64,000 bases of DNA, taken from contig QKJQ01000025.1 in NCBI GenBank assembly GCA_003249225.1, positions 1 to 64,000 of the forward strand, given 5' to 3'. The DNA comes from Clostridia bacterium. GTDB taxonomy: Bacteria > Bacillota > Clostridia > Lachnospirales > Lachnospiraceae. Shown here in pieces: positions 42,872-52,489 of the stretch. A model generated the notes under the pieces. The model ran no database searches. It was given only the letters and a program-made list of their open reading frames with translations, and was not told the DNA's origin. Numbering within the stretch: the first letter of the stretch is position 1; each line of letters starts with the position of its first letter. The position numbers and the translations under genes were made by a program.

Positions 42872-44071
42872 ATGGAAACAGAGTCTTTTATACGGGAAGG
42901 TAAACGAGCGTTGCTGAGTATGTCTCACGGTGTCAGCGCTGTGGTAGAGAACAAACGTGTTACGGATAAACTAAAGCATTATGATACAAAAGTAATTCAC
43001 AATGACAGACCGGCACAAATCAACACCTGTTTATTTTTAATCACCCGAATGGTACGTTTCAGCGGCGGACAGACTTCAATATTACGACTTGGCACTGAAC
43101 TTACAAAGCTCGGAATTCGTGTGATCTATGGTGTTTACAAAAAGCAAAGCCCGGATGAGATGAAACTATGTGCAGCAGCGAATCTTCCTGGGTTTCAGGG
43201 TGAACTGTATACGATGGAAGACTGTGCCCGCGTCCTAAAAGGTGAACTTGAACAGCCGGATGTTGTGGTGGCTTCTTCCTGGGACACCGTCTTTTATGCA
43301 AAAAAATTTAAAAGTTATAAAATGTATTTTGTTCAGGACTATGAACCCTATTTTTATTCTTTTGGTGAATTATATCTTATGGCTAAAAAGACATATGAGC
43401 AGGGGCTTCATATGGTCAGTCTTGGAAAATGGAACATTGATATGATACAGAAGAACTGTATTGCAGTATCCCCTCTTGATGCAATTGATTTTCCCTGTGA
43501 TTACAGACATTATGCCTATGAAGAAAGAGACTTTGCTTCGTATGCATCAAAGAAAACCCTGGTTCTTGCCGTGTATATGAAATTCTACGGAAAGCGTCTT
43601 CCATGTATTGTGCAGTATATGATGACCGAACTGCAGGACAGGTTTAAAAAAGATGGAATCACACTTGACGTCCGGTACTTTGGAGAAGCAAAAAGCTTTC
43701 AGACAAAAGGCGGCAGTAATCTTGGAATGCTGAATCATAAGGAGTTGCTGGGGCTTTACAGAGAAGCTGATTTTGGTGTTGTAGCGTCTATGAGTAACAT
43801 TTCACTTGTTCCTTACGAGATGCTTGCAAGTGGACTTCCGCTTGTGGAATTCGAAGATGGGACTTTTTCATACTTTTTCCCGGATAACAGTGCAATTCTT
43901 ACCTCGATTGACCCGGATGATCTCTACAAACAGCTCAGGGCAGACCTGAAAGAGCCATGGCGGCTGAAGGAAAGAAGCGATATCGCAATGGCCCATATAG
44001 AGACACTTGGCTGGGAAAAGACAGGAAAGCAGTTTTATGATATATTTCAAAAAATAATCAAAGAAAAGTAA
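42872..44071 (+). CDS. Glycosyltransferase, family 4-like (WsaF-type)
   Basis: A 399-residue GT-B-fold transferase. It has FLITRMVRFSGGQTSILRLG near the N-terminus, VVASSWDTVFYAKKF, the paired-aromatic YFVQDYEPYFYSFGE and, in the C-terminal half, SNISLVPYEMLASGLPLVEFE, the nucleotide-sugar-binding region. The pattern resembles WsaF, an S-layer-glycan rhamnosyltransferase, but donor and acceptor cannot be read from sequence. ATG 42872 has GAGGTG five bases upstream; an in-frame GTG two codons earlier is too close to it. Confidence 0.85.
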   Translation: METESFIREGKRALLSMSHGVSAVVENKRVTDKLKHYDTKVIHNDRPAQINTCLFLITRMVRFSGGQTSILRLGTELTKLGIRVIYGVYKKQSPDEMKLCAAANLPGFQGELYTMEDCARVLKGELEQPDVVVASSWDTVFYAKKFKSYKMYFVQDYEPYFYSFGELYLMAKKTYEQGLHMVSLGKWNIDMIQKNCIAVSPLDAIDFPCDYRHYAYEERDFASYASKKTLVLAVYMKFYGKRLPCIVQYMMTELQDRFKKDGITLDVRYFGEAKSFQTKGGSNLGMLNHKELLGLYREADFGVVASMSNISLVPYEMLASGLPLVEFEDGTFSYFFPDNSAILTSIDPDDLYKQLRADLKEPWRLKERSDIAMAHIETLGWEKTGKQFYDIFQKIIKEK

Positions 44072-44100
44072 AGGAATCAATGTTTGGATTGGAGAGTGCG

Positions 44101-44985
44101 ATGAAGGATACGGTAGCCATAATTGTAACCTATAACCGAAAAGAATTGTTAGAAGAATGCATTCACGCACTGGTCGCACAGACAAACCGCGATTTTGATA
44201 TCTGCATAATTGATAATAAAAGTACGGATGGTACCGAACAACTGGCTCGTGAATGGAAAGCGGTTGCTTCTTATAAGAATACAGGAAGGAACCTTGGAGG
44301 AGCAGGGGGATTTGCATTTGGAATTCGCTATGCTGCAAAAAAAGGATATTCTTATTGCTGGCTGATGGATGATGATACCGTACCGGAAGTAGATGCATTT
44401 GAGTCTCTTATGAGAAAGGCAAAACGTTTGGATGGGAAGTTTGCTTTTCTGGGCAGTATGGTGCACTGGACGGATGGTAGTCCATGTATTATGAATATGA
44501 CAGATACAACAAAAGACTGGTATATGCAAGGTTCGATGATGCGGGATAAACTTGTGCCGGTTCATCATTGTTCCTTTGTTTCGGTGCTTATTCCGATTTC
44601 GGCAGTCCGAGAGGTTGGCTTACCGATCTGGCAGTTCTTTCTCTATGGTGATGACTGTGAATACACGAACAGACTGCGGAAAACAGGGGCTGGATACATG
44701 GATCTTGACAGCATAGTGATTCATAAGATGGCAAGCAATGCAGGGACAGACCTTGCGTTTATACCAAAAGAAAAGATCAGCCGTTGCTTTTATGACAGCC
44801 GTAATCGTTTTTATATAGCAAAGCAAAATGGGCTAAAAGGAATTCTGTCTTATTTTTATTATCAGTCTGCGTTTGCAATCCGTATTATTAGAAAGGCGCC
44901 GGATAAAAAATGCAAACGTCTCTTTGTTCTATGGAAAGGTACGTTTCTTGGACTTTTCTTTCATCCGGAAATTGAGATGCTCTGA
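44101..44985 (+). CDS. Family 2 glycosyltransferase (GlfT2/rhamnosyltransferase-like)
   Basis: A 294-residue GT-A transferase. It begins VAIIVTYNRKELLEECI, has IDNKSTDGT, the NLGGAGGFAFG loop typical of galactofuranosyl or rhamnosyl transferases, the metal-binding W-L-M-D-D-D motif and the later FFLYGDDCEYTNRL, which holds the catalytic-type aspartates. No membrane span except a weak hydrophobic C-terminus. GGAG lies seven bases before ATG 44101. It is 29 bp after the WsaF-like gene, in the same direction. Confidence 0.88.
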   Translation: MKDTVAIIVTYNRKELLEECIHALVAQTNRDFDICIIDNKSTDGTEQLAREWKAVASYKNTGRNLGGAGGFAFGIRYAAKKGYSYCWLMDDDTVPEVDAFESLMRKAKRLDGKFAFLGSMVHWTDGSPCIMNMTDTTKDWYMQGSMMRDKLVPVHHCSFVSVLIPISAVREVGLPIWQFFLYGDDCEYTNRLRKTGAGYMDLDSIVIHKMASNAGTDLAFIPKEKISRCFYDSRNRFYIAKQNGLKGILSYFYYQSAFAIRIIRKAPDKKCKRLFVLWKGTFLGLFFHPEIEML

Positions 44986-45110
44986 CGTGTAAAGAAAAAG
45001 TTTCTGCGTTTCGGTCGGCAAGGTATTGTTTGAATTGGCGAAATTGATTTGTTTAATTAAGAATTAATTTATATTGTTTGAAAATGATAGAGGGATATGG
45101 TGACCTCAGA

Positions 45111-46004
45111 ATGAAGAATGAGAAAGAGATGAATCAATCTGGATTTCAAGTGGATGAGAAAAGAAAAAAGATTTGGGCGGTCGAGCTGGCTATGCTCGAG
45201 CGCTTTCTTTTGCTTTGTGATAAATACAATCTGAAGTATTATGCAATTGGAGGAACACTTCTTGGTGCTGTAAGACATCAGGGATTTATTCCATGGGATG
45301 ATGATATCGATATAGGAATGATGCGAGGGGACTATAACAAATTCATTCAAATTGCAGAAAAAGAATTGGAATTCCCGTTCGTTCTGCAGACGACAGAGAA
45401 TGAACCCTGGTGCTATCGTCCTCATGCCCAGATTCGGAACAGCAGTACAACGGGGTTTTTAAGAACAGAGCGTAACCTGATTTGCAACAAAGGAATCTTT
45501 ATTGATATATTTCCCCTGGATGGAGTGCCGGATAAGGAAAGACTTTATAAGAATCAGATGAGAAGATTAAAGATAAAGAACAGAATTTTTATGAATTACT
45601 TCTTTTTTGATGTGGTACATGAAGAACCACCAATAATAAAAGCGGCAGCACATCAGATCGTAAAAGCATATTTTAAGCTTTTTGATCATAAACGCAGCTA
45701 CCGCCGGTTTGAAGAGCTAGCCTCAAAGTATTCCTTTACCGAGACTGAAAAAATCGGTGAACTAACCATTTTGTTCGATAATAAGCACTATCACTGGAAA
45801 AAGAACTGGTTTGGCAATGGGAAGCTCCTGCCCTTTGAACATCTGCAGCTTACTGTTCCAAACGAGTATGATCTTGTTTTAAAAAACACATTTGGAAACT
45901 ACATGGAGTTTCCAAAAGACAAAGAAAACTCATCCCTTCACAGTGGCATGGTTTTCGAGCCGGATGTATCGTATACAGAGTATTTTAGTAAGCATTCCGA
46001 TTGA
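45111..46004 (+). CDS. LicD family phosphotransferase
   Basis: A 297-residue LicD/fukutin-type protein; members transfer phosphocholine or a similar phospho-group onto surface glycans. The signature is GGTLLGAVRHQGFIPWDDDIDIGM at residues about 46-70 (key residues G-G-T, R-H and D-D-D-x-D), followed by IDIFPLDGVPD. The start is unsure: ATG 45111 has GGTGA seven bases upstream, while ATG 45084 and TTG 45078 in frame have no site. The gene overlaps the convergent sugar transferase by 20 bp. Suggests the glycan carries a phospho-substituent. Confidence 0.9.
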   Translation: MKNEKEMNQSGFQVDEKRKKIWAVELAMLERFLLLCDKYNLKYYAIGGTLLGAVRHQGFIPWDDDIDIGMMRGDYNKFIQIAEKELEFPFVLQTTENEPWCYRPHAQIRNSSTTGFLRTERNLICNKGIFIDIFPLDGVPDKERLYKNQMRRLKIKNRIFMNYFFFDVVHEEPPIIKAAAHQIVKAYFKLFDHKRSYRRFEELASKYSFTETEKIGELTILFDNKHYHWKKNWFGNGKLLPFEHLQLTVPNEYDLVLKNTFGNYMEFPKDKENSSLHSGMVFEPDVSYTEYFSKHSD

Positions 46005-47409
46005 TAAAACCGCGGAAAATGGTAAGAAACAAAATCATTATATCAAATCCCAGTGTCCAGTTCTCAACATAATACAAATCGTGTTCGATACGTTTTGGTA
46101 TGGAAGTGTCACCACGATAACCATTGATCTGTGCCCATCCTGTCATTCCGGGACGAACCTGATGCTTGATCATGTAACGTGGAATTTCTTCTTTGAATTT
46201 CTCGACAAAGTGAGGACGTTCCGGTCTTGGCCCTACAAGACTCATGTTTCCGAAAAGAACGTTGAAGAACTGTGGCAGTTCGTCCAGGCTCGTTTTTCGG
46301 ATGAATTTGCCGACACCGGTCACTCTTGCATCTTTAACGGTAGTCCAGGCAATCTTTTCTTTCTTATCTGACTGAACCGTCATAGATCTGAATTTATACA
46401 TGTTAAATTCCTTGTTGCCAAGTCCGACTCGGGTCTGTATGAAAAGAACCGGTCCTGGAGAAGTGAATTTGACAAGAAAAGCAACCAGAAGCATTGGCAA
46501 TGCAAAAAGCACGATTCCAACAACAGATCCAAAGATATCCACAGATCTTTTGATGAACTTGTTCCAGCTGTTGGTCAGAGGTACATTCCGTATATTAATA
46601 ACCGGAAGGCCGGCAAGATCTTCAAGGTATGGAAGCGTTGGAATGACATTTCGAAAATCCGGTATGAATTTTGTATGGATACCTGATTTCTCGCAAATCT
46701 TAACAATATCAATCAGACTGTCGTATTTACTTATGCTGATTGTAATCGCAATCTCGTCAAACTGGTTGTCAGCAATCATAGTACTCAGATCTTCCATTGT
46801 ACCGACGACGGGTATTTTTCTGTATTGCGTTCCCTTTTCCATGGTATCATCAAGAATTCCGTACACATAATACCCCCACTGCGGATTTGCGCGGATTCGG
46901 TCAATGTAGCTTTCCGCAGCCTTGCTGTATCCGACAAGGAGTACATGTTTAAGATTATGTCCCCTTCGTCGTAAGGCACTTAAGATACGCTGCAGTATCT
47001 TGCGGAATATATAGGAAATAATAATATTTACGAAGATAAACAAAAACGAGAAACCGCGCGATACATCAGAATCTCGGAAAACAAAGAAACTGATTGTGAT
47101 AAAATACATCAGACCAAGCAGATTGGCTTTTATGGTGTTCCAGAAATCAGGACGATTGCTCTTAGCTCTTCTTGGAAGGTATAAGCCACACATCTGGTAG
47201 AAGATCAGAAATCCGGGAACAAGGTAAGGCAGATATAAAATCATGTGATCCAGCGTATAGTAATTAACTTCAGCTCCTATGCTGAAAAATGGAATAATGG
47301 TCAGGATCTTAAATCTGAGAGAATAGGCGAGAAGATAGGTTCCTGCAATAAGAACAGCGTCTATTATTACATGCAGTTTATTAAATGTTTTCTGATTATC
47401 TTTAATCAT
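45985..47409 (-). CDS. Polyprenyl-phosphate sugar-1-phosphate transferase (WcaJ/PssY type)
   Basis: Initiates glycan assembly by moving a sugar-1-phosphate onto undecaprenyl phosphate. The 474-residue protein has about four N-terminal spans, a CoA-binding-like Rossmann region ([17 protein letters not shown]), a further span and the C-terminal catalytic domain. That domain holds [34 protein letters not shown] and [14 protein letters not shown] lies five bases before the ATG. It is transcribed opposite to the other glycan genes and overlaps licD at the 3' end. Confidence 0.94.
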   Translation of the reverse strand: MIKDNQKTFNKLHVIIDAVLIAGTYLLAYSLRFKILTIIPFFSIGAEVNYYTLDHMILYLPYLVPGFLIFYQMCGLYLPRRAKSNRPDFWNTIKANLLGLMYFITISFFVFRDSDVSRGFSFLFIFVNIIISYIFRKILQRILSALRRRGHNLKHVLLVGYSKAAESYIDRIRANPQWGYYVYGILDDTMEKGTQYRKIPVVGTMEDLSTMIADNQFDEIAITISISKYDSLIDIVKICEKSGIHTKFIPDFRNVIPTLPYLEDLAGLPVINIRNVPLTNSWNKFIKRSVDIFGSVVGIVLFALPMLLVAFLVKFTSPGPVLFIQTRVGLGNKEFNMYKFRSMTVQSDKKEKIAWTTVKDARVTGVGKFIRKTSLDELPQFFNVLFGNMSLVGPRPERPHFVEKFKEEIPRYMIKHQVRPGMTGWAQINGYRGDTSIPKRIEHDLYYVENWTLGFDIMILFLTIFRGFINRNAY

Positions 47410-47686
47410 AAAGCCTCCGGGTATTTATCTAATGTATCTTTCTATGAGAGAGTATTGATGCATGTTGTACTATAAATGACAGTTTTCTTTGTGCATCATT
47501 GCTATTATAATACATGATTTCCCTCTTTTGCACAATAGTTTTCCTTGCTCATAATTTTTTAAATATTTCTTCACAAACTGAACACAAAGGCTTGTTAGAA
47601 TTCAATCATAAAAGAAATGAATCTACGAACGAGAACGCTCATAAATCATTTCACCAAAATGCTTCTAAATTGAAAGGAGAATGAGT
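47410..47686. promoter_or_regulatory. Divergent region between the sugar transferase and htrA genes
   Basis: A 277-bp A/T-rich gap. A TATAAT at 47506-47511 could be a plus-strand -10 for the protease gene, but without a good -35. No CIRCE-type inverted repeat (TTAGCACTC) was seen, so classical HrcA control of the protease is not supported. Confidence 0.35.
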
Positions 47687-49111
47687 ATGGCTGAAAATAA
47701 TGAATTTAATCAAAACACTCAGAATGAAGAAAAATCACAACAGGGACACGCAAGCGAAAGTGATTACATTTTCTGGGCAGAGCAGGCTGCTAATCAACAG
47801 GCAGCAAGAGTTGAATGGAATCAGGACGGAACCTACAGAGGGTACCAGGAGAAACAGGCTGAATACTATCAGGAACCTTCAAACCAAAAAACAACAAGGA
47901 AATCAGGTTTCTTTGCTACGTCAGCGAAAGTTGTTTCAGCGGCTGTGATTTTTGGTCTTGTGGCCGGCGGTACATTCATTGGAACCAATGAGATCTACAC
48001 CCGTATTAATCCGGATTCAGCAACAAGCGATGTAATCAGTGGGTTGATCGGTGAAACTGACAATGCAATACTTACATCGAATTCGAACAGCACAGTAATC
48101 GGATCAACAACAGTTTCACAGGGAAGTTATGTAGAAACGACCGATGTGACAGACGTAGTAGACAAAGTTATGCCGGCAACAGTGGCAATCACAAGTACCT
48201 TTGAGACACAGTCCTGGTATGGTACTTACACAGAAGATGGCGGAGGAACCGGTATTATTGTTCGCCAGACAGACGATGAACTTCTTATTGTAACAAACAA
48301 TCATGTTATTGAAGACGCAGTCAATGTGAGTGTAACTTTTAACGATGGTACATCAGTAGCTGCTACCGTCAAAGGTACCGATTCAAGCGCAGACCTTGCT
48401 GTTTTATCCATTGACCTTTCTGATTTAACAGAGGATACTTTGAATTCAATCTCTATTGCGACATTAGGAGATTCTGATTCTGTAAAAGTAGGAGAAATGG
48501 TCGTGGCTATTGGTAACGCACTTGGATATGGACAATCCGTAACCGTTGGTTATGTCAGTGCAAAAGACAGAGAAGTAACGGTTGATGATAATACAATGAC
48601 ACTCTTACAGACAGATGCAGCAATCAACCCTGGAAACAGTGGTGGAGCTTTGATCAATACGAGTGGTGAAGTTATTGGAATCAATTCTGTTAAATATTCG
48701 TCCGATGAGGTCGAAGGTATGGGATTTGCAATACCGATTTCAAATGTAACCGATATTCTTGAAGAACTCATGAACAGAGAGACGCTGGCAGATGATGAAA
48801 AAGGATACCTTGGTGTATATATTACAGATGTAACAGAGGATGTGGCAACATTCTACAACTGGCCGGTCGGTGTATATGTAAAAGAATTTACCGAATCCGG
48901 TAATGCTGAAGAGGCAGGAATCCAGATAGGCGATATCATTACTGGCATCAATGGCGAGACATTAACGAACTCTGCCGACCTGATTGAAAAGGTAACATCC
49001 TATCGTTATGGCACGACAATTACAGTAACGCTGCAGCGACTGGTTGATGATGCATTCGTTGAGATGAACATAGACATCGTTCTTACACCACATGCAGCAA
49101 CGGCTGAATAG
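47687..49111 (+). CDS. htrA: HtrA/DegP-type membrane-anchored serine protease
   Basis: A surface quality-control protease of 474 residues. A cytoplasmic N-terminus (about 80 residues, Gln/Asn/Glu rich) is followed by one span (about 83-105), a Ser/Thr-rich linker and the trypsin-like domain. The triad is H206 (NNHVIEDA), D236 (SSADLAVL) and S318 (NPGNSGGAL). One C-terminal PDZ domain starts near 375 with LGVYITDV. AAAGGAG is seven bases before ATG 47687; the ATG at 47681 is too close to it. It may process or clear secreted S-layer-like proteins; that is inference. Confidence 0.95.
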   Translation: MAENNEFNQNTQNEEKSQQGHASESDYIFWAEQAANQQAARVEWNQDGTYRGYQEKQAEYYQEPSNQKTTRKSGFFATSAKVVSAAVIFGLVAGGTFIGTNEIYTRINPDSATSDVISGLIGETDNAILTSNSNSTVIGSTTVSQGSYVETTDVTDVVDKVMPATVAITSTFETQSWYGTYTEDGGGTGIIVRQTDDELLIVTNNHVIEDAVNVSVTFNDGTSVAATVKGTDSSADLAVLSIDLSDLTEDTLNSISIATLGDSDSVKVGEMVVAIGNALGYGQSVTVGYVSAKDREVTVDDNTMTLLQTDAAINPGNSGGALINTSGEVIGINSVKYSSDEVEGMGFAIPISNVTDILEELMNRETLADDEKGYLGVYITDVTEDVATFYNWPVGVYVKEFTESGNAEEAGIQIGDIITGINGETLTNSADLIEKVTSYRYGTTITVTLQRLVDDAFVEMNIDIVLTPHAATAE

Positions 49112-49209
49112 AAACAAAAGCTGATGCAGATGCGCAATATGATCGAAAGCGCAAACATAAGCATTTACAATTCGATAAAAACATGCTATGATAAAGCGAA
49201 CAAAAACAG

Positions 49210-49237
49210 TGACGGGGATAACACCCGTCATTGTTGT
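49210..49237 (+). terminator. Terminator after htrA
   Basis: TGACGGG (49210-49216) and CCCGTCA (49224-49230) form a 7-bp stem with a 7-nt loop and a T-rich tail, just before the RNase P RNA. Confidence 0.6.
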
Positions 49238-49246
49238 GTTATGAAG

Positions 49247-49614
49247 TATGAGCAGCACAGATGATCGCGCCATGGGAGTTGACCTATGGTGAGGAAAGTC
49301 CGGGCTTCATAGGGCAGGATGCCGGATAACGTCCGGTGGAGGTGACTCCAAGGCCAGTGCAACAGAAAAAAAACCGCCGCATTCGTGCGGTAAGGGTGGA
49401 ATGGCGGTGTAAGAGACCACCGCTCCGTTGGTAACAAAGGAGGCTGTGTAAACCCCATCCGAAGTAAGACCAAATGGGAAGCAATACGGCGGCCCGTCGT
49501 GCTTCCGGGTAGGTCGCGTCCTGCAGTTAAAGTTGCAGGGGAGCTGTCGGGTGACCGGCAGTCAAGATAGATGATCATCAAATACAGAACCCGGCTTATA
49601 GTGCTGCTCATACC
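49247..49614 (+). ncRNA. rnpB: RNase P RNA, bacterial class A
   Basis: The catalytic RNA that trims tRNA 5' ends. The universally conserved core is present: GAGGAAAGTCCGGGC near 49293, ACAGAAA, the AAGGGTGGAA and AGAGACCACCG segments, the GTAAGACCAAATGGGAAGC region, GGGTAGGTCGC, and near the end AGATAGATGATCATC followed by ACAGAACCCGGCTTATAG. The outer helix P1 is formed by TATGAGCAGCAC (49247) and GTGCTGCTCATA (49601-49612). Length of about 366 nt fits class A. Ends are approximate to a few bases. Confidence 0.97.
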
Positions 49615-49723
49615 TATGAAATTTGTGTTACGTAAAAATTAATAATTTTTCACTATCATTTTTGTACATTATGTGCTACAATAACGTTAGATTTTTCTTC
49701 TTCCATTTTCATAGTTTTAGAAT

Positions 49724-49763
49724 AAAGCCACCCGTTCATACAAATTGTATGACAGGTGGCTTT
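49724..49763 (-). terminator. Long hairpin terminator between rnpB and the AP2 gene
   Basis: AAAGCCACC (49724-49732) pairs with GGTGGCTTT (49755-49763), with an inner TCATACAA/TTGTATGA helix. The last stop codon of the minus-strand gene lies at its edge. It probably ends that transcript and could also stop transcription coming from rnpB. Confidence 0.75.
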
Positions 49764-50587
49764 CATTCGCTCCTGGATTTGCCTATATTGCGCAGCTTCT
49801 GGCTGATTCGGATACGGTGATAAATGCCGGCATATTCTACTGCATTAATGGTTTCTATATAATTCTCAGGAAAATCTTTGACAATTCCGGCTGATTTAAG
49901 GTAATCTGCCGCTTTGTTGTAAGCTATAGCGGCTTCTTCTTCTGAAGGATATCTTCCTATAATATAATCCCCATTTACATGAATCCTTGCGGTATAGATA
50001 TCCTGTCCGCGGACTTCGTCTTTTGTAACACCATGAAAATGATTGACGATCTCAATATTTCCGTAGCGATAATCAGTTACATCCTTGTTCACAAACAAGT
50101 AATCTCTTCCTAAAACTGCATAATTTTTAATGCCATAACGAGAAAGAATATTAACCTGCATGCCATAATCACTGACAAAAAGATGACCACCTCGCTTCAT
50201 GATCTTATGATTCATATAGTAGAAAAGATCATCAACATCAAATTTTAACGTAGTTGAAGCATCAAGAAAATAGAAGAAGAACCGTTTTTGCAGATAAATG
50301 GGATTCCGGCAGTACATACCATTATCCCGCAGGTTAAGCAGCATCACCCATTTATCAAACGATAACTCACCGGAGTACTTGAGATAAGATTCGATTTCCT
50401 GTAATGGTTCTGTGTGAAAGCGTTCTTTATCAAACAACAAGGAACAGGCTTTTTTATAAGCACAGCCAGCACTTTCTTCCGATGAGAAACTGCCCAGGCT
50501 GATGTGTTTTGACTTATAGGTTATGGAAGCACGGTAATAAGTGCTTCCATCTTTTTTTTGTGCGGGAAAAGTACCGGAAAGTGACAT
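49763..50587 (-). CDS. Two-AP2-domain protein with a degenerate HNH-like middle
   Basis: A 274-residue protein. Residues about 5-55 (GTFPAQKKDGSTYYRASITY...LGSFSSEESAGCAYKKA) and about 205-245 (IYTARIHVNGDYIIGRYPSEEEAAIAYNKAA) each match the three-strand/one-helix AP2/ERF DNA-binding pattern, with the alternating Y-x-A-x-I and LG-x-F/Y-x-S-E-E-A-A motif. The middle (about 150-195, with NYAVLGRDYLFVNK and GNIEIVNHFHGV) resembles an HNH nuclease core but the catalytic histidine and asparagine pattern is not clear, so activity is doubtful. No phage or transposon genes lie nearby. It could be a domesticated homing-type protein or a transcription factor. Confidence 0.7.
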   Translation of the reverse strand: MSLSGTFPAQKKDGSTYYRASITYKSKHISLGSFSSEESAGCAYKKACSLLFDKERFHTEPLQEIESYLKYSGELSFDKWVMLLNLRDNGMYCRNPIYLQKRFFFYFLDASTTLKFDVDDLFYYMNHKIMKRGGHLFVSDYGMQVNILSRYGIKNYAVLGRDYLFVNKDVTDYRYGNIEIVNHFHGVTKDEVRGQDIYTARIHVNGDYIIGRYPSEEEAAIAYNKAADYLKSAGIVKDFPENYIETINAVEYAGIYHRIRISQKLRNIGKSRSE

Positions 50588-51302
50588 GGGCGGATTCTCC
50601 TAAACTGTGTTCTTTCTATATAAATAGACAACGTACCCTGAGTATGTTCAAGAGCATAAAAACAAAGCTCAGACACTATGAATACAGGTGGTCTGTCTTA
50701 CAAACAAAAGGAAAGATGAATTTAGTGTTTATAGAACTGATTTTACTATACAGGATTTTGTAATTGCTGACAAGACAAAGTGATTTCGGACGATAAATAA
50801 ACCAGAATTCGCAGCAATGATTTCATTGAATGGAGAGAAACATTTAGCTATAAAAAATTACAAAAGATTACAGAGGGAAAGGAAGAAAAGCAGGTGAAAT
50901 TATTACAAGAATGTTACGGGAAAACAGCCTCTCTTTGTACACAAATTGTTCAAAATGCTAACAAAAAAACACAAAAGAGCGAATAAAATATGCGCTTTCT
51001 ACAAAAATAGAATGAAAATAACAGCATCAGACTCACAAAATGTTATATTATGGAAAATAAATTGTTACAAAGATGTAACAAACAAAATGTGAATCAAAAG
51101 TCAAAATGCATAAAATGTACATGACATGCAATGAGAAACAGGACGTAATGCACAATGAAAGATTTTACAATAAAAAATTATGTGCCCGATTGTACTGAAT
51201 GTGCAGAAAGCTTATTGACATGAAAATCTGCTTTGCTATAATGCAATATCGCAAAGGAAAAACACATTCCAAAAATTGTTTTATTTGAAATGAGGATAAC
51301 GA
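50588..51302. other. 715-bp AT-rich intergenic region with a 20-bp palindrome
   Basis: No clear gene. A 20-bp perfect inverted repeat, TTGTTACA-AAGA-TGTAACAA, sits at 51062-51081 and looks like a regulator site. Related TGTTACA/TGTTA motifs occur nearby (for example 50912 and 51043). A 30-codon open frame from GTG 50894 to 50986 behind AGGAAGAAAAG is possible but weak. The right end carries the promoter of the SleB-like gene. I looked for c-di-AMP and c-di-GMP riboswitch cores and saw none. Confidence 0.5.
51215..51242 (+). promoter_or_regulatory. Sigma-A promoter of the SleB-like hydrolase gene
   Basis: TTGACA (51215-51220), 16 bases, TATAAT (51237-51242): both boxes are consensus. The gene starts 60 bp downstream. 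Confidence 0.85.
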
Positions 51303-52451
51303 ATGAAGAACGATCAAATGGATATGAAGGACATTATGGATGTACAGGAATATAAAAGTCATAACCGTTTGCTGCAGGGAACAGATACAGTAGAAAAAGC
51401 AAAAAAAGGACAAAGCAAAAAGCACAAGCTTGCTTATGGTCTGATTCCTTTCTCTGTATTGATTGCCGTTCTGCTGTATTACAGCATCAGCGTTGGCAAT
51501 ACAAAAGTGAGTGCAGCAGAAGATGCTGCAACATTAAATGCAGCAATAACAAATGCAGCCGCAGAATTGGCTGCTGCAGAAAGTACCGTTGACAAAACTG
51601 AGTCTGATACCAACGAAGCACTTGCATTCCTGGAGGACGACTCGGAGGCTATTGCTTATATACCAGGTTCAGCAGTCGAAACAAAGAGTAACGAGACTGA
51701 GACTGAGGATGCTGAGTCCTCTCTGAACCAGGAAGATACAGTGGTATTTGGTTCTGCGGCGCAGGCATTTGCAGGCGGCAACGCAGATCCTGTATACACC
51801 AGCACAACGGACACGGATGCTTCAGATGCTGAAACAATGGATGGCAATATGGATTCTGAAGATTCAATGATTGGCATATTGTTCGAGGATGACACACCCG
51901 AAGAAGTAAGATGGCAGCTATTACAGGAGCAGATGAGAGAGAATGCTTATTCGTTACTGAGCAAAATGGGGGTTGCAAAAGATTATGAAATGAGTGACCC
52001 TGAACTTCCGGATTATCTTACAAAGACATACAATCAGGATATGGTGATGTCCCTGACGGATGAAGAACTAAATGCATTGCTAAAACTTGTTGAAGCAGAA
52101 GCTCCTGCGGAAGACATTTATGGAAAGATCCTGGTTGCCAATGTCGTACTGAACAGAGTGCTCAGCGATGAAATGGCAGATACGGTTCTTGGAGTAATCT
52201 ATCAGAAAATTGGTGGAAGCGCACAGTTCTCATCAACGACACATACCTGGTATTGGAATTCCATTAAAGTCACCAACAGCACCAGAGAAGCAGTAGCAAG
52301 GGCATTGAGCGGAGAAGATTATTCTCAGGGAGCAGTATACTTTTATGCGTGGAAGAACATAAGCAGTTCAAAAGCAAATTGGTTCAACAATAACACCGTA
52401 TACCTGTTTACCCATGGCGGACACAAATTGTTCGCATCAGAAAATAAATAA
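51303..52451 (+). CDS. Membrane-anchored cell wall hydrolase, SleB domain
   Basis: A 382-residue peptidoglycan hydrolase. A basic cytoplasmic N-terminus, one span at about 45-62 and a long Ala/Thr/Glu/Asp-rich linker (about 70-245) precede the C-terminal SleB (hydrolase 2) domain. That domain contains LLKLVEAEAPAEDIYGKILVANVVLNRVLS, the catalytic-type Glu in VEAEA, the GVIYQKIGGSAQF motif and an aromatic end (YFYAWKNISSSKANWF). SleB cleaves glycan strands in spores; vegetative paralogues act in wall turnover. The ATG at 51303 follows AATGAGGATA, a modest site. Confidence 0.9.
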   Translation: MKNDQMDMKDIMDVQEYKSHNRLLQGTDTVEKAKKGQSKKHKLAYGLIPFSVLIAVLLYYSISVGNTKVSAAEDAATLNAAITNAAAELAAAESTVDKTESDTNEALAFLEDDSEAIAYIPGSAVETKSNETETEDAESSLNQEDTVVFGSAAQAFAGGNADPVYTSTTDTDASDAETMDGNMDSEDSMIGILFEDDTPEEVRWQLLQEQMRENAYSLLSKMGVAKDYEMSDPELPDYLTKTYNQDMVMSLTDEELNALLKLVEAEAPAEDIYGKILVANVVLNRVLSDEMADTVLGVIYQKIGGSAQFSSTTHTWYWNSIKVTNSTREAVARALSGEDYSQGAVYFYAWKNISSSKANWFNNNTVYLFTHGGHKLFASENK

Positions 52452-52489
52452 AATACAAAAACAATTTTAAAGCGAAGTGTTTTCAGAAA

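Noticed and set aside
47410..47686. A CIRCE heat-shock operator before the HtrA gene.
   Set aside because: No TTAGCACTC-N9-GAGTGCTAA-like repeat is present.
50894..50986. A 30-residue ORF starting with GTG behind AGGAAGAAAAG.
   Set aside because: It lacks a promoter, conserved features and a plausible partner; AT-rich sequence gives such frames by chance.
50588..51302. A c-di-AMP (ydaO-type) riboswitch before the cell-wall hydrolase, as is common.
   Set aside because: I found none of the conserved GC-rich core segments in this very A/T-rich stretch.
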